Assembly: GCF_900698905.1 (NCBI RefSeq)
Contig: NZ_LR217707.1
Coordinates: 369,721 to 433,720, forward strand
Source of the DNA: Buchnera aphidicola (Cinara kochiana kochiana)
GTDB lineage: Bacteria; Pseudomonadota; Gammaproteobacteria; Enterobacterales; Enterobacteriaceae
DNA length: 64,000 nucleotides
Direction: 5' to 3'
Each line of letters opens with the position of its first letter. The first letter of the stretch is position 1. The position numbers and the translations under genes were made by a program. Below are positions 1-10,638 of the stretch, piece after piece. The notes beneath the pieces are model-generated. The model did not search any database and was not told the origin of the DNA. It saw nothing but the letters and a program-made list of their open reading frames with translations.

Positions 1-266
1 TTTGCTATTTTTGTATATTTATTTGGTATTATAAATGATTTTTTTTTAAACGGTACCGTAATATTACACCCCAAGCCTCCATTTCTTAAAAATTTTATTA
101 CTTTAGTAAAAAAATTTGATTTTGTACATAAAAAAGAGTTATAATTGTAATTAATATTTATTTCTTTAGAAAAATTACTATGTATTATAGGAGATAAAGA
201 ATGATCTACCGGATTACCAAATAAAGCAATATATTTTTTTTTTTTTATAAAATTTTCTATGTTCAT
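1..266 (-). CDS. aroE: Shikimate 5-dehydrogenase, N-terminal part (cut by window edge)
   Basis: AroE reduces 3-dehydroshikimate to shikimate with NADPH, a step towards chorismate and thus Phe/Trp for the host. Translating the minus strand from the ATG at 266 gives about 88 residues. They contain the FGNPVDHSLSP block (family FGNPIxHSxSP) near residue 13 and the NITVPFK motif with its catalytic Lys near residue 70. An earlier in-frame ATG at 305 exists, but the 266 start has AGGA just upstream and gives the usual N-terminal length. The 3' end lies outside the window. It is divergent from def, as aroE is from the def-fmt cluster in E. coli, with the intervening tsaC-yrdD-smg-dprA genes missing. 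Identification is secure. Confidence 0.92.
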   Translation of the reverse strand, partial: MNIENFIKKKKYIALFGNPVDHSLSPIIHSNFSKEININYNYNSFLCTKSNFFTKVIKFLRNGGLGCNITVPFKKKSFIIPNKYTKIA

Positions 267-355
267 GTCTGTTCCTAAAAAATAAGTAATAACTGTGATA
301 TCCATACAAATATATAAAAATCCATTAATATATTAATTAATATATAATATTATAT

Positions 356-805
356 ATGTCAATACATAAAATTTTAAAATTTCCAGATTATCGTTTACGT
401 TTAAAATCAAAACCAATAAAAAAAATCAATAAAAAAACAATAAAAATTATATACGATATGTTTGATACCATGTATGCTAATAACGGAATTGGATTAGCGG
501 CACCACAAATTAATATATTAAAAAAAATTATAGTTATCAGTTCGCTTACATCCAATCAATCAGAATTGATTTTAATTAATCCTGTTATTTTAAAAAAAAA
601 TCAAGAATATATAAATACACAAGAAGGTTGTTTGTCTATACCTAACAAAACAGCCATTATTAACAGATCTAGTTATATAAAAATACAAGCTTTTAATCAT
701 CTTGGTAAATTATTCACACTAGAAGCGAGATCATTATTATCTATTTGTATTCAACATGAAATGGACCATCTAATCGGGAAATTATTTATAGACTATATAC
801 ACTAA
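356..805 (+). CDS. def: Peptide deformylase
   Basis: Removes the N-formyl group from nascent proteins in the cytosol, using a bound metal ion. All three family motifs are visible: GIGLAAPQ at residues 44-51, EGCLS at 90-94 and QHEMDH at 133-138. Cys92, His134 and His138 are the metal ligands and Glu135 the catalytic acid. At 149 residues it is about 20 shorter than E. coli Def: it stops right after the core (GKLFIDYIH) and lacks the C-terminal helix, which is not part of the active site. It is followed 36 bases later by fmt, the enzyme that adds the formyl group, as in E. coli, so the pair is probably cotranscribed. Confidence 0.96.
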   Translation: MSIHKILKFPDYRLRLKSKPIKKINKKTIKIIYDMFDTMYANNGIGLAAPQINILKKIIVISSLTSNQSELILINPVILKKNQEYINTQEGCLSIPNKTAIINRSSYIKIQAFNHLGKLFTLEARSLLSICIQHEMDHLIGKLFIDYIH

Positions 806-841
806 TGTATTTTCTATCAAATAAATTATCGTATTTATTAT

Positions 842-1798
842 ATGTTAAAAAAAAAATTAAAAATTATTTTTGCAGGTAGCAATGAATTTTCATTAGCACA
901 CCTTCGTTCATTATTTTATTCTAAACACACCATTGCAGCAATAATCATTAAACTGGATAATATCTATTGTAAAAAAAAAGAAAATCGGTTTTCTCCTATT
1001 AAAAAATTTGCAATTCGGCATAATATCTCAATCTTACAAACAAATAATTTATATGAAAAAAAAATTTATTCATCGATTTTAAAAATATATGCAGATATAT
1101 TAATCGTATCTTCTTACGGATCAATAATTCCAGATAAAATTTTGCAATTATTTACTTTTGGCGGTATTAATATACATGCTTCTTTATTACCTCGATGGAA
1201 AGGCGCTGCACCAATTCAATGGGCAATATTATCAGGAGATAAGTATACCGGAATTAGCGTAATAAAAATGAATTCTAAAATTGATTGCGGGAAAATCATT
1301 TATCAATTATCTTGTCCAATTAATATAACTGATAATGCAATAACATTATCCGCTAAATTAATTCCTATTTCATTACAGTGTATGTATCAATCATTAAATA
1401 TAATTGCAGAATCTAATATAAAAAATTTACACAAAAATAAAAATGTTATAGAAACCATTGCTCCAAAAATAAAAAAAATAGATGCTAAAATAAACTGGTC
1501 ATATCCAGTAATAAAAATAGACCGATTAATCAGAGCATTTATTATATGGCCATGTTGTTATTTTTTCATTAATAACTATTGTATAAAAATTAAAAAATCA
1601 TCCATCATATCTTTTGAAAAAACAAATTTTAAAAATGGAGAAATTATTAACATTAGTAAAGAAGGAATAGCAGTTAATACTCAAAAAGGAGTATTAAATA
1701 TAAAAAAAATACAAATACCTGGTAAAAAAACTCTGCATATTAAACAAATTTTAAATTCAAATAAAAAATTTTTTATTAAAAATACTATTTTAAAATAA
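842..1798 (+). CDS. fmt: Methionyl-tRNA formyltransferase
   Basis: Transfers a formyl group from 10-formyltetrahydrofolate to initiator Met-tRNA. The N-terminal GART-fold domain carries the signature around residues 110-125, with Asn110 and His112 followed by SLLPRWKGAAPIQ. The catalytic Asp is Asp148 in the KIDCGK segment. The C-terminal tRNA-binding domain is present but diverged and Lys/Ile-rich. Length (318) is close to E. coli (315). It follows def on the same strand. A clear hairpin terminator lies 49 bases after its stop, between it and the convergent rplQ. Confidence 0.96.
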   Translation: MLKKKLKIIFAGSNEFSLAHLRSLFYSKHTIAAIIIKLDNIYCKKKENRFSPIKKFAIRHNISILQTNNLYEKKIYSSILKIYADILIVSSYGSIIPDKILQLFTFGGINIHASLLPRWKGAAPIQWAILSGDKYTGISVIKMNSKIDCGKIIYQLSCPINITDNAITLSAKLIPISLQCMYQSLNIIAESNIKNLHKNKNVIETIAPKIKKIDAKINWSYPVIKIDRLIRAFIIWPCCYFFINNYCIKIKKSSIISFEKTNFKNGEIINISKEGIAVNTQKGVLNIKKIQIPGKKTLHIKQILNSNKKFFIKNTILK

Positions 1799-1846
1799 CA
1801 ATTAAAATTAATTTATATAAAAATAAAAAATTTTTTAAATAACAAG

Positions 1847-1869
1847 AACGGCATAAAAATGCCGTTTTT
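1847..1869 (+). terminator. Rho-independent terminator after fmt, facing rplQ
   Basis: An 8-bp perfect stem (AACGGCAT / ATGCCGTT) with an AAAA loop is followed directly by T residues. It is one of the few GC-containing hairpins in the window. It lies between the convergent fmt and rplQ genes, so it ends the def-fmt transcript. The reverse reading also forms the hairpin, with a poorer T-tract, and may help end the ribosomal alpha operon. Confidence 0.85.
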
Positions 1870-1918
1870 ATTAAACTAATATATATATAAAATACATTAA
1901 ATTTTGGTTTAATAATTT

Positions 1919-2281
1919 TTATAAATTTCGGTCTACTAACTCTATATATGCAATTACAGCATTATCACCTTTTCTGAAACCACATTTTAAGATACGTAAA
2001 TAACCGCCAGGTCGAGAATAAAAATGAGGTCCTAACTCACGAAATAATTTTTTTACTGTAAAAATATCACGAATACGAGAAAATATTAATCGACGATTAG
2101 AAATCGTATCATATTTCGATATTGTAATAATCGGTTCAACAAAACGACGTAATTCTTTAGCTTTTGGTAAAGTAGTTTTAATATGCTCATATCTAATTAA
2201 TGAACATGTCATATTTTTTAACATAGATTCTAAATGACTACGTTTTCTATTTAATAATCGTCCTATTTTTCGATGTCTCAT
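1919..2281 (-). CDS. rplQ: 50S ribosomal protein L17
   Basis: A component of the large ribosomal subunit near the exit tunnel. The start [18 protein letters not shown] matches the family, and the 120 residues cover the conserved core; E. coli L17 (127) has a slightly longer C-terminal tail. It is the last gene of the alpha operon, 70 bases after rpoA, and ends towards the convergent fmt gene with a hairpin between them. Confidence 0.97.
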   Translation of the reverse strand: MRHRKIGRLLNRKRSHLESMLKNMTCSLIRYEHIKTTLPKAKELRRFVEPIITISKYDTISNRRLIFSRIRDIFTVKKLFRELGPHFYSRPGGYLRILKCGFRKGDNAVIAYIELVDRNL

Positions 2282-2351
2282 AATTTATATACCTTACTAA
2301 AAATATGTAAAAATTTTTACATTATGTATAAAATAATATTGTTAAAAATAT

Positions 2352-3341
2352 TTAATCTTCAATAAGATTTTTAGGAGGCCAATTATCTAACTTCATACCT
2401 AATGACAAACCTCGAGCTGCTAATATATCTTTAATTTCAGTTAATGATTTTTTTCCTAAATTAGGAGTTTTTAATAATTCTACTTCAGTTTTTTGAACTA
2501 AATCACCAATATAATGAATACTTTCTGCTTTTAAACAATTAGCAGATCGTACTGTTAACTCTAAATCGTCTACGGGTCGTAATAAACTAGGCTCAAATTC
2601 AGGCTTTTCTTCTTTTATTTCCGGTTCACGTATCCCTCTTAAATCCACAAAAGATTCTAGTTGTTCTGCTAAAATGGTAGCTGCTTTTCTAATTGCTTCT
2701 TCTGGATCAATCGTTCCATTAGTTTCCATATCAATAATTAATTTATCTAAATCAGTTCTTTGTTCTACCCTAGCAGCTTCGACGTTATAGACTATACGTT
2801 CTATAGGACTGTATGATACATCTAAAAATAGTTTTCCAACAATACGATCAGTTTGCATCAAATCTTTTCTAGACTGCGCTGTAACATAACCTCTGCCTCG
2901 CATTATCTTGATACGCATATCGATATAAACATTTGGACAAGTAATATGACAAATTACATGATTTAAATTTACAATTTCTATAGAATAATCGCGATCAATA
3001 TCCGCAGCAATAACTGGGCCAATACCACTTTTTTTTAAATGTAATATAATTTCATCTTTTCCAAATAATTTTACAGATAAACCCTTTAAATTCAATAATA
3101 TATCTAATATATCTTCTTTTATACCCTCTTTATGCATATATTCATGCAAAATACCATTTATCTCAACTTCAGTAACAGCACATCCTGACATAGAAGATAA
3201 TAAAATTCTTCTTAATGAATTACCTAACGTATATCCAAAACCACGTTCTAATGGTTCTAATGTAATTTTAGCATGTGTAGAACTAATATGTTCAATATTA
3301 ACTAATCTAGGTTTTAAAAAATCTTCTACAAATTCTTGCAT
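2352..3341 (-). CDS. rpoA: RNA polymerase alpha subunit
   Basis: The scaffold subunit of RNA polymerase. The N-terminal assembly domain (to about residue 235) includes [23 protein letters not shown] near residues 28-50, the dimerisation and beta-binding region. An acidic linker ([11 protein letters not shown]) follows. The C-terminal domain ends with [15 protein letters not shown], and [14 protein letters not shown] is the helix that contacts UP elements and activators. Full length at 329 residues, identical in length to E. coli. It lies between rpsD and rplQ as in the classical alpha operon. Retention of the DNA-binding C-terminal domain suggests UP-element contacts still matter in this AT-rich genome. 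Confidence 0.98.
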   Translation of the reverse strand: MQEFVEDFLKPRLVNIEHISSTHAKITLEPLERGFGYTLGNSLRRILLSSMSGCAVTEVEINGILHEYMHKEGIKEDILDILLNLKGLSVKLFGKDEIILHLKKSGIGPVIAADIDRDYSIEIVNLNHVICHITCPNVYIDMRIKIMRGRGYVTAQSRKDLMQTDRIVGKLFLDVSYSPIERIVYNVEAARVEQRTDLDKLIIDMETNGTIDPEEAIRKAATILAEQLESFVDLRGIREPEIKEEKPEFEPSLLRPVDDLELTVRSANCLKAESIHYIGDLVQKTEVELLKTPNLGKKSLTEIKDILAARGLSLGMKLDNWPPKNLIED

Positions 3342-3363
3342 TCGTCTCCTCTCTAATAGAGTT

Positions 3364-3984
3364 CTATTTAGAATACAGTTCTACAATCAAATGTTCATTT
3401 ATATCTGCAGATAAATCATTACGTTCAATAGAACGTATAAAAATACCTTCCATAATTTTATAATTTGTATCTAACCAACTAGAAGTTTCACGTTGTTTCA
3501 TAATTTCAATAGAAGCCTGAATTCTTAATTGATTCTTAGATTTTTCACAAACAGATATTTTATCGTTTACAGAAACTTGAAAGGAAGGAATATTAACTAT
3601 TCGATTATTTACGCAAATTGATTTATGATTAATTAATTGGCGTGATTCTAAACGAGTAGCACCAAAACCCATACGATAGACAATATTATCTAAACGATGC
3701 TCTAATAAAAATAATAAATTCTGACCCGTGTTACCTTTTAATTTAGAAGCTTTTTTATAATAATTATGAAACTGTCGCTCTAATATTCCATACAAACGTC
3801 GTAATTTTTGTTTTTCCCGTAGTTGTTTAGCATATTCAGATAAACGTAGTTTACGTGATCCATGTTGTCCAGGAGCTTGGTCAATATTACATTTCGATTC
3901 AATAGAACGTACGCCTGATTTTAAAAATAAATCTGATCCTTCTCGTCTACTTAATTTTAATTTAGGACCCAAATATTTTGCCAT
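3364..3984 (-). CDS. rpsD: 30S ribosomal protein S4
   Basis: A primary 16S rRNA-binding protein that nucleates the 5' domain of the small subunit. In E. coli it represses translation of the alpha operon. The start [16 protein letters not shown] is typical, followed by the [21 protein letters not shown] segment and the S4 RNA-binding domain ([12 protein letters not shown] ... [15 protein letters not shown]). Length 206, as in E. coli. It lies 22 bases upstream of rpoA. No pseudoknot-type leader was identified, so autoregulation cannot be asserted. Confidence 0.98.
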   Translation of the reverse strand: MAKYLGPKLKLSRREGSDLFLKSGVRSIESKCNIDQAPGQHGSRKLRLSEYAKQLREKQKLRRLYGILERQFHNYYKKASKLKGNTGQNLLFLLEHRLDNIVYRMGFGATRLESRQLINHKSICVNNRIVNIPSFQVSVNDKISVCEKSKNQLRIQASIEIMKQRETSSWLDTNYKIMEGIFIRSIERNDLSADINEHLIVELYSK

Positions 3985-4019
3985 GTATATTATTTTCCTG
4001 TTAATTATATATAAAACAA

Positions 4020-4412
4020 CTAAACTCTACGTTTTTTCGGAGGTCGACATCCATTATGAGGAATTGGTGTCACATCAGTAATATTAGTAATACGAAAACC
4101 AGAAGCGTTTAACGCTCGAATAGTAGATTCACGACCTGGACCCGGACCCTTTACCATAATTTCTAAATTTTTTATTCCGTAGTCCTTAACACGATCTGCG
4201 CATTTTTCCGCAGCTACTTGTGCTGCAAAAGGAGTTGATTTTCTAGAACCTCTAAAACCAGAACCACCAGAAGTTGCCCAACCCAATGTATTACCTTGAC
4301 GATCAGTAATTGTAACAATTGTATTATTAAATGACGCATGAATATGCGCAATACCATCTAAAATTTGTTTTTTAATACGTTTCTTAGAAGGACTTGTTTT
4401 TTTTTTCAACAT
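4020..4412 (-). CDS. rpsK: 30S ribosomal protein S11
   Basis: A small-subunit platform protein close to the mRNA exit and E site. Near-identical to E. coli from [21 protein letters not shown] through the C-terminal [10 protein letters not shown]. An upstream in-frame TTG would add two residues, but the ATG at 4412 has AGGAAA at good spacing and is preferred (130 residues; E. coli 129). The N-terminus contains a run of ten A in the mRNA (T run at 4397-4406) within codons for LKKKT, a potential transcriptional slippage site. Order rpsM-rpsK-rpsD is conserved. Confidence 0.97.
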   Translation of the reverse strand: MLKKKTSPSKKRIKKQILDGIAHIHASFNNTIVTITDRQGNTLGWATSGGSGFRGSRKSTPFAAQVAAEKCADRVKDYGIKNLEIMVKGPGPGRESTIRALNASGFRITNITDVTPIPHNGCRPPKKRRV

Positions 4413-4430
4413 AATCAATTATTTTCCTAA

Positions 4431-4790
4431 TTATCTACTTTTTATTAACTTTCTCGGTCCTTTGCATGTACGAGCATTAGTTTTAGTTCTTTGTCCACGT
4501 ACCGGAAGATGTTTTCTGTGACGTAATCCTCTATAACAACCAATATCCATTAATCTTTTAATATTAATAGTTTTTTCTCTACGCAAATCTCCCTCTACAA
4601 TTAATTTTGATATTATCAAACGTAACTTTTCAATTTGTTGTTCATTTAATTTATTTACTTTAATATCATATTGAATCTTTACATCATTACAAATTTTTTT
4701 AGACGAAGATAATCCAATACCATAAATTTCTGTCAATGCTATTAATATGTGTTTATAATCAGGAATATTTATTCCAGCAATTCTCGCCAT
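4431..4790 (-). CDS. rpsM: 30S ribosomal protein S13
   Basis: A head protein of the small subunit that contacts 5S/L5 bridges and P-site t[17 protein letters not shown] at the start and [25 protein letters not shown] near the C-terminus are diagnostic. Length 119 (E. coli 118). First gene of the alpha operon, 120 bases after rpmJ of the spc operon and 18 bases before rpsK. Confidence 0.98.
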   Translation of the reverse strand: MARIAGINIPDYKHILIALTEIYGIGLSSSKKICNDVKIQYDIKVNKLNEQQIEKLRLIISKLIVEGDLRREKTINIKRLMDIGCYRGLRHRKHLPVRGQRTKTNARTCKGPRKLIKSR

Positions 4791-4910
4791 AAATATTTCT
4801 CCATATATATCAAATACAATTCAATTATTAATAATAATAAAAATATTTTCTTTATTTATAAAGAAATTGTTTATATCCATGATATGTTAATATTGTTAAT
4901 ATTGTTGATA

Positions 4911-5027
4911 TTAACCCTGTCTTTGTTTATGTTTAGGGTCATTACTGCAAATGACGCGAATCACATTTTTTCGGCGTATAATTTTACAACTACGACATAA
5001 TTTTTTAACTGATGCGCGAACTTTCAT
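4911..5027 (-). CDS. rpmJ: 50S ribosomal protein L36
   Basis: A 38-residue protein read directly from the minus strand, starting [19 protein letters not shown] and ending KHKQRQG. The zinc-ribbon residues Cys11, Cys14, Cys27 and His33 are all present. Length equals E. coli L36. It lies between secY and rpsM, its normal position as last gene of the spc operon. Too small for a routine length cut-off, but unmistakable. Confidence 0.96.
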   Translation of the reverse strand: MKVRASVKKLCRSCKIIRRKNVIRVICSNDPKHKQRQG

Positions 5028-5062
5028 AAATTCTCCAAAAAATAAAAATATATACTTTTTTT

Positions 5063-6358
5063 TTAATTTTTTAAATATAAGTTTGCTTTTTTTAATATTT
5101 TTTTATATTGAGTAGACATCATTAATGTTTGTATTTGTATAATAAATTCCATAAGAACTACTACCACAATTAATAAAGAAGTACCACCAAAATAAAATGG
5201 CACCTTAAACCATTCGCGCATAATATCTGGAACTAAACATATAAATACAGTGTACACAGAACCAATTGTAGTTAATTTTAAAACAATTTTTTTAATATAT
5301 TGTTCTGTACGTATACCTGGCCGTATTCCAGGCAAAAAAGCACCAGATTTTTTTAAATTTGTAGCTGTATCTCGTACATTGAACATAATATTAGTATAAA
5401 AAAAACAAAAAAATACTATTAATATAATATTTATTATTACATAAATACTATGATTAAATTTAAAAAAATCAAAAAATTTTATTAAGTAAATAAAATTACC
5501 AAATATATAACGACAATAAGTTACAATAATCGATGCAAATAAAATTAAACTAGACGAAAAAATTACAGGGACCACTCCAGCCATATTAATTTTTAAGGGT
5601 AAAAAACTATGATGTGATGCATATATACGTCGACCTTGTTGACGACGAGCATAACATACAGTAATTTTACGTTGACTTTTTTCTAAAAAAACTACTATAA
5701 AAATAGCAACAAACATTATTAATGAAATAAAAATCATATATAAAATACTAAAATGATTAATATGCATAACTGAAATTGTTTGTTTGATAGAAACAGGTAA
5801 AGTAGCTACTATTCCAAAAAAAATAATTAAAGAAGTGCCGTTACCTAAACCCTTTTCTGTAATAAATTCTCCTAACCACATTAAAAATATAGTTCCAGTT
5901 ACTAAACTAATAACTGCAATTACATAAAAATAAAAATCTGTAAATATAAAAATATTCTGCATACCGGGAATAAATGGTAATCCAACAATAACACTAATAG
6001 ATTGAATTATTGATAATAATAAAGTCAAATATTTGGTATATTGATTAATTTTTTTATTTCCTGCTTCTCCTTCTTTTTTTAAATTACGTAAATGTGAAAA
6101 AATTAATGTTAATAGCTGTATTATAATAGAAGAAGAAATATAAGGCATAACCCCTAACGTAAATACCGAAACACGATTTAATGATCCTCCAGAAAAAATA
6201 TTAAACATTGTTAATAAAGAACTATTTTGGTGAATTAAAAATTGTTCTAAAACTTTTATATTAATACCAGGAATAGGAATAAAAGAACCTATACGAAATA
6301 TTATAATAGCTATAAAAACAAACCATATTCTTTTTTTTAAATTATATAATGTAGACAT
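5063..6358 (-). CDS. secY: Protein translocase subunit SecY
   Basis: The channel subunit of the Sec translocon in the inner membrane. About ten hydrophobic segments are visible. Family signatures include [13 protein letters not shown] near the first segment, the plug region after it, [14 protein letters not shown] in mid protein and [14 protein letters not shown] in the cytoplasmic loop before the last helices. The ATG at 6358 gives 431 residues; an upstream frame would add eight without family support. The C-terminus is slightly shorter than E. coli (443). It lies between rplO and rpmJ as in the spc operon. Confidence 0.97.
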   Translation of the reverse strand: MSTLYNLKKRIWFVFIAIIIFRIGSFIPIPGINIKVLEQFLIHQNSSLLTMFNIFSGGSLNRVSVFTLGVMPYISSSIIIQLLTLIFSHLRNLKKEGEAGNKKINQYTKYLTLLLSIIQSISVIVGLPFIPGMQNIFIFTDFYFYVIAVISLVTGTIFLMWLGEFITEKGLGNGTSLIIFFGIVATLPVSIKQTISVMHINHFSILYMIFISLIMFVAIFIVVFLEKSQRKITVCYARRQQGRRIYASHHSFLPLKINMAGVVPVIFSSSLILFASIIVTYCRYIFGNFIYLIKFFDFFKFNHSIYVIINIILIVFFCFFYTNIMFNVRDTATNLKKSGAFLPGIRPGIRTEQYIKKIVLKLTTIGSVYTVFICLVPDIMREWFKVPFYFGGTSLLIVVVVLMEFIIQIQTLMMSTQYKKILKKANLYLKN

Positions 6359-6407
6359 AATATATTTTCTATTAATAAACAATTATTTAAATAAAATAAT
6401 AATATAT

Positions 6408-6845
6408 TTAATTTTGAATAGTACCTCCAACTGATTCAATACAAAAACGAGCTCCTTGTGTTACGGTAATTCCGGAAACTACTATCGGTTTATTGATTAT
6501 TCCTGCTTTAATAATTTTAACATATTTAATATGTTTTTTAATTAAATTTACTTGTTTTAAAACAGCAAGGTTTATCTTATCAAATTGAGATAATTGATTT
6601 AATTCAAATAATCGAATTTCATCCACAAAATTTTTTTTATTAGAAGTAAAACCAAATTTCGGTAATCTTCGATATAGCGGCGTTTGACCTCCTTCAAAAC
6701 TATTACGAATTTTTCCTCCAGATCTAGATTTTTGACCTTTATGACCTCTTCCTCCTGTTTTACCTAATCCCGATCCAATACCTCTACATACACGTTTTCT
6801 TTTTTTTTTTATACATACCGAATTTGATAATAAATTTAAATACAT
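6408..6845 (-). CDS. rplO: 50S ribosomal protein L15
   Basis: A late-assembling large-subunit protein. The glycine-rich N-terminal tail [20 protein letters not shown] is diagnostic. Length 145 (E. coli 144). Codons for the Lys/Arg tract before this tail contain a run of eleven A in the mRNA (T run 6800-6810), kept in frame in the DNA but prone to slippage. It lies 11 bases after rpmD and is followed by secY. Confidence 0.97.
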   Translation of the reverse strand: MYLNLLSNSVCIKKKRKRVCRGIGSGLGKTGGRGHKGQKSRSGGKIRNSFEGGQTPLYRRLPKFGFTSNKKNFVDEIRLFELNQLSQFDKINLAVLKQVNLIKKHIKYVKIIKAGIINKPIVVSGITVTQGARFCIESVGGTIQN

Positions 6846-6856
6846 AATTTATTCCT

Positions 6857-7030
6857 TTAACTAAAAGTTACCATATAAAAAACTTTTTTTATCATACCTC
6901 GAACAGCAGAAGTATCTTCTCGTTCTACAATATCACCGATATGACGTAAACCTAATCCTTTCATAGTAGATATATGTTTTGGTAAACGACCAATTTGACT
7001 TTTTATTTGTTTGATAGAAATTTTTTTCAT
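6857..7030 (-). CDS. rpmD: 50S ribosomal protein L30
   Basis: A small large-subunit protein of 57 residues, read from the minus strand: it starts [19 protein letters not shown], contains the [11 protein letters not shown] core and ends [13 protein letters not shown]. coli L30 is 59 residues with the same TLLGLGLRRIG pattern. The position between rpsE and rplO confirms it. Spacing on both sides is 11-20 bases, so it is part of the spc transcript. Confidence 0.95.
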   Translation of the reverse strand: MKKISIKQIKSQIGRLPKHISTMKGLGLRHIGDIVEREDTSAVRGMIKKVFYMVTFS

Positions 7031-7050
7031 AAATTAATTCACCATTTATT

Positions 7051-7545
7051 TTAAAATTTAATAATAGATTTACCAAGTTTTTTGGCAATCATATCTGGCG
7101 ATCGAACTTTTTTTAAACCATTAATAGTCGCCCGAACTACATTAATTGGATTAGTAGATCCATATATTTTAGCTAAAATATTTTGAATACCAATAACTTC
7201 TAATACAGATCTCATAGCTCCTCCAGCAATAATTCCAGTACCTTCCGATGCCGGTTTCATAAATATATTAGATCCTGTATGAGAACCATGTACAGAATGT
7301 TGAATAGTTTTATGGAATAACGGAATTAAAATCATATTTTTTCTTGCTTGTTCCATAGCTTTTTGAATCGCTGAGGGGACTTCGCGCGCTTTTCCGTAAC
7401 CAAATCCAACTTTTCCATTACCATCCCCCACTACTGTTAATGCAGTAAAAGAAAAAATTCTTCCACCTTTAACTGTTTTTGATACACGATTTACGGAAAT
7501 TAATTTTTCTTGTAATTCTACAGATAATTTTTTATCAGAATTCAT
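7051..7545 (-). CDS. rpsE: 30S ribosomal protein S5
   Basis: A small-subunit protein at the mRNA entry and decoding fidelity region. [19 protein letters not shown] and the S5 signature [21 protein letters not shown] are clear. An ATG four codons upstream exists, but GGAG lies between the two and serves the second ATG at 7545, whose N-terminus fits the family (164 residues; E. coli 167). It lies 13 bases after rplR. Confidence 0.97.
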   Translation of the reverse strand: MNSDKKLSVELQEKLISVNRVSKTVKGGRIFSFTALTVVGDGNGKVGFGYGKAREVPSAIQKAMEQARKNMILIPLFHKTIQHSVHGSHTGSNIFMKPASEGTGIIAGGAMRSVLEVIGIQNILAKIYGSTNPINVVRATINGLKKVRSPDMIAKKLGKSIIKF

Positions 7546-7558
7546 ATATATCTCCATT

Positions 7559-7927
7559 TTAAAAAACTAAACCAGATATACGAGCTGATTCAGCTAATTC
7601 TTTAATTCGACCATGATATTTAAAACCAGAACGATCAAAAAAAACAGTTGTTATTTTTTTTTTTAACGCTCGTTGCGCAATTAATTGGCCGATTATTTTT
7701 GCAGAACATTTATTACCAGTATAAATATCATTAATATTTAATTTTTTAAATTCTAAAGTAGAAGCGCATACTAATACTTTCGCTGTATTACGAGAAATAA
7801 TTTGAGCATAAACATGTCTAGATGTACGATGTACAACTAATCGAAAAATACGATGACTACAAACATTTTTACGTATTTTGGTATAACGCCGAATACGAGA
7901 ATTTTTTTTATTTAATTGTCCTTTCAT
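7559..7927 (-). CDS. rplR: 50S ribosomal protein L18
   Basis: Binds 5S rRNA with L5 and L25. Conserved features are the basic N-terminus [14 protein letters not shown], the [16 protein letters not shown] block and the C-terminal [20 protein letters not shown]. The ATG at 7927 gives 122 residues (E. coli 117). Starting further upstream would run into rplF. The start lies one base beyond the rplF stop, so the two are probably translationally coupled. Confidence 0.97.
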   Translation of the reverse strand: MKGQLNKKNSRIRRYTKIRKNVCSHRIFRLVVHRTSRHVYAQIISRNTAKVLVCASTLEFKKLNINDIYTGNKCSAKIIGQLIAQRALKKKITTVFFDRSGFKYHGRIKELAESARISGLVF

Positions 7928-7928
7928 A

Positions 7929-8468
7929 CTACTTTTTTTTCGCCTCCTTAATGCGCACAACTTCATTTAAATAACGAATACCTTTACCTTTATATGGTTC
8001 AGGAATACGATAAGATCGTATATTAGCAGCTACTTGTCCAACAAGTTGTTTGTCTATTCCTGTTAAAACAATCTCATTTTGAGGTAATAATATTACTTTT
8101 ATTGTATTAGGAATTTTATAAATAATAGGATGCGAAAATCCTAAATATAATTTTAAAATATTAGTGTTTTCCATTATAACACGATAACCAATACCAATTA
8201 AATTTAATTGTTTTTTAAATCCAACTGTAACACCTACAATCATAGTATAAACTAAAGAACGATAAGTACCAGCTTGCATCCAACCATATGATTCAGATAA
8301 ATGATCATGTGAAAAAAATAAAGAATTATTTTTTCTAGTAATTTTAATACATTTATGTATTTTACGTGTTAAAGAACCTAACGGACCATTAATAATGACT
8401 TCTAATTTAGATAAAAAAAACGTTACATTTTCGGGAATTGTAATAGATGATTTAGCAATACGAGACAT
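7929..8468 (-). CDS. rplF: 50S ribosomal protein L6
   Basis: A large-subunit protein near the factor-binding site, built of two related domains. [15 protein letters not shown] starts the protein and the L6 signature [14 protein letters not shown] lies near the C-terminus. Length 179 (E. coli 177). It sits between rpsH and rplR in the spc operon order. Confidence 0.97.
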   Translation of the reverse strand: MSRIAKSSITIPENVTFFLSKLEVIINGPLGSLTRKIHKCIKITRKNNSLFFSHDHLSESYGWMQAGTYRSLVYTMIVGVTVGFKKQLNLIGIGYRVIMENTNILKLYLGFSHPIIYKIPNTIKVILLPQNEIVLTGIDKQLVGQVAANIRSYRIPEPYKGKGIRYLNEVVRIKEAKKK

Positions 8469-8503
8469 TTTTATATTCCTTCATTCTAATAAAACAAATA
8501 ATA

Positions 8504-8896
8504 TTAATCCACATAACATATAACTTCTCCACCTAATCCTTTTTGTCGCGCAATTCGATCCGTCATAATTCCTCTTGATGTAGAAATAATAGCAATACCT
8601 AAATTATTCATAACAACAGGTAATTTATACTTTTTACAATACTTACGCAAACCTGGACGACTGACTCGAGAAATATGTTCAATAACTGATTTACCATTAA
8701 AATATTTTAAAAAAATTTTTAACTGTATAATCTTTATATTTTGAATTTTATAACTACCAATATATCCTTCATATTTTAAAACTTTTATAATATTTTCTTT
8801 CATTTTAGAAAAAGGAACTACTACAAAAATTTTATTTGCATTTTGACCGTTACGAATACAAGTTAACATATCTGCTATAGGATCCTGCATACTCAT
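8504..8896 (-). CDS. rpsH: 30S ribosomal protein S8
   Basis: A primary 16S rRNA binder of the central domain; in E. coli it represses the spc operon by binding near the rplE start. [18 protein letters not shown] matches the family start and [25 protein letters not shown] the end. Length 130, as in E. coli. It lies between rpsN and rplF. Confidence 0.97.
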   Translation of the reverse strand: MSMQDPIADMLTCIRNGQNANKIFVVVPFSKMKENIIKVLKYEGYIGSYKIQNIKIIQLKIFLKYFNGKSVIEHISRVSRPGLRKYCKKYKLPVVMNNLGIAIISTSRGIMTDRIARQKGLGGEVICYVD

Positions 8897-8947
8897 AAAA
8901 TATACCTTATATATTAAAATTAAATTAATTAAAAATATTGTAACAGT

Positions 8948-9253
8948 TTACCAACTCGCCTTAGTTAAACCCGGAATTTCTCCTCTCATGGCAGCTTCAC
9001 GTAATTTCATACGACTTAATCCAAATTTACGCAAAAAAGCATGTGGACGTCCAGTTTGTCGACAACGATTACGTTGTCGAGATGGACTAGAGTCTCGAGG
9101 TAAAGTTTGTAATTTTAGCATAGCATTCCAACGATCTTTATCTAAAGATGTTTTAGATTTTATAATTTTTTTTAATTGAGATCGTATTGTACGATATTTT
9201 AATGCTAATTTAATTCTCTTAATTTCTCGTTCTTTCATAGATTGCTTAGCCAT
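8948..9253 (-). CDS. rpsN: 30S ribosomal protein S14
   Basis: A head protein of the small subunit. The ATG at 9253 gives [13 protein letters not shown] and 101 residues, the E. coli length; the open frame extends upstream but only into rplE. The C-terminal half has [23 protein letters not shown] and the ending [11 protein letters not shown]. It is the zinc-free type, because the Cys-x2-Cys pairs of the other class are absent. It is 19 bases after rplE. Confidence 0.97.
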   Translation of the reverse strand: MAKQSMKEREIKRIKLALKYRTIRSQLKKIIKSKTSLDKDRWNAMLKLQTLPRDSSPSRQRNRCRQTGRPHAFLRKFGLSRMKLREAAMRGEIPGLTKASW

Positions 9254-9272
9254 ATAATTCACCATTATAATT

Positions 9273-9812
9273 TTATTTTTGGAAAGGAAAGTTAAACGCA
9301 ACTAAAAGAGATTCACACTCTTGATCTGATCGAGCATTAGTAGTAATAGTAATATCCATACCTCGAACAGAATCAATTTTTTCATAATTAATTTCTGGAA
9401 AAATAATTTGTTCACGAATACCCAGGCTATAATTACCTCTTCCATCAAATGATTTACGGGACATACCTCTAAAATCACGTATACGCGGTATTGCAATAGT
9501 AATAAGTTTATCGAAAAAATCCCATTTCCTCCTACCTCTTAAAGTAACTTTACATCCAATAGGATATCCCTTCCGAATCTTAAAAGTTGCAATAGATTTT
9601 TTAGCAACAGTAATAACTGGTTTTTGACCAGAAATTTGAGTTAAATCATTTATCGCATATTCCAATATTTTTTTATCTATAACTGACTTTCCTACACCCA
9701 TATTTAAAGTAATTTTTGTTATTTGAGGAACAGCCATTATAGTAGAATAATTAAATTCATTCATTAACTTAGGAATAACATAAGTAATATAATAACGATG
9801 TAATCTAGACAT
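9273..9812 (-). CDS. rplE: 50S ribosomal protein L5
   Basis: Binds 5S rRNA and forms a bridge to S13. The signature [22 protein letters not shown] and the [21 protein letters not shown] block are clear. Length 179, as in E. coli. It is in the fixed spc order rplX-rplE-rpsN, spaced 13 and 19 bases from its neighbours. Confidence 0.97.
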   Translation of the reverse strand: MSRLHRYYITYVIPKLMNEFNYSTIMAVPQITKITLNMGVGKSVIDKKILEYAINDLTQISGQKPVITVAKKSIATFKIRKGYPIGCKVTLRGRRKWDFFDKLITIAIPRIRDFRGMSRKSFDGRGNYSLGIREQIIFPEINYEKIDSVRGMDITITTNARSDQECESLLVAFNFPFQK

Positions 9813-9825
9813 AAAATCACCTTTT

Positions 9826-10146
9826 TTATTTTAATAATTCTTCTTGAGTAGATTTATATCTACGTTTTTTTTTACCTGAAATCCAAACAAATTCTACTTT
9901 ATCTGCTTCATTAGTTTTTTTATTAAAAATTGATACATTAGATATATGAATAGGTGATTCCTGTAAAATAATTCCGCCCATTTGCTGTCTTTCTGGAATT
10001 GCCTTTTGATGTTTTTTTACTATATTAATTCCTTGTACAATTAACATACTATTCTTACGATATATTTTTTTTACTATACCAACTTTACCTTTATCTCGTC
10101 CGGTTAATATTATTACTACATCATTTAAATGTATTTTTGCAGCCAT
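9826..10146 (-). CDS. rplX: 50S ribosomal protein L24
   Basis: An assembly-initiator protein of the large subunit. It has a KOW motif near the N-terminus ([19 protein letters not shown]) and the [14 protein letters not shown] segment. Length 106 (E. coli 104). It lies 16 bases after rplN and 13 before rplE. Confidence 0.97.
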   Translation of the reverse strand: MAAKIHLNDVVIILTGRDKGKVGIVKKIYRKNSMLIVQGINIVKKHQKAIPERQQMGGIILQESPIHISNVSIFNKKTNEADKVEFVWISGKKKRRYKSTQEELLK

Positions 10147-10162
10147 AATTTTATTTTCCTTT

Positions 10163-10534
10163 TTATAATACTTCTGGAGCTAAAGAAATAATTTTCATAA
10201 AAGATTCTGTTCTTAATTCTCGTGTAACCGGACCAAATATACGAGTTCCAATAGGTTGTCCGGTAGTATCATTTAGAATAACACATGCATTGTTGTCAAA
10301 ACGAATCATAGATCCATCTACTCTACGAATTCCTTTTTTCGTACGAACAATAACAGCCTTCATAACATCACCTTTTTTTACTTTACTACGAGGAATTGCT
10401 TCTTTTATTGCTATTTTTATAGTATCTCCGATATTAGCGTATCGTCGACGAGAACCACCTAATACCTTTATACACATTACTAAACGTGCACCAGAATTAT
10501 CAGCTACATGTAAAATAGTCTGTACTTGAATCAT
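10163..10534 (-). CDS. rplN: 50S ribosomal protein L14
   Basis: A large-subunit interface protein. [28 protein letters not shown] at the start and [23 protein letters not shown] at the end are diagnostic. Length 123, as in E. coli. It is the first gene of the spc operon. The unusually long 139-base gap upstream of it, in a region where neighbours are spaced by 2-20 bases, is where the spc promoter lies in E. coli. Confidence 0.97.
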   Translation of the reverse strand: MIQVQTILHVADNSGARLVMCIKVLGGSRRRYANIGDTIKIAIKEAIPRSKVKKGDVMKAVIVRTKKGIRRVDGSMIRFDNNACVILNDTTGQPIGTRIFGPVTRELRTESFMKIISLAPEVL

Positions 10535-10608
10535 ACATATATCCTTATAATGTTAAATTTATAAAATAAATTAATAATAAATTAAAAATACATATGTTAA
10601 AATAACAG

Positions 10609-10638
10609 AATAGAAGACATGAAACTATTTGTATACAA
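10609..10638 (-). promoter_or_regulatory. Possible spc operon promoter upstream of rplN
   Basis: The 139-base gap between rpsQ and rplN has TTGTAT and TCTATT hexamers 18 bases apart on the minus strand, resembling -35 and -10 boxes. E. coli has the spc promoter in this gap. The match is imperfect (each about 4 of 6) and AT-rich DNA gives such matches by chance, so the gap itself is stronger evidence than the hexamers. An isolated AGGAGG lies a few bases further upstream (10647-10652). Confidence 0.3.
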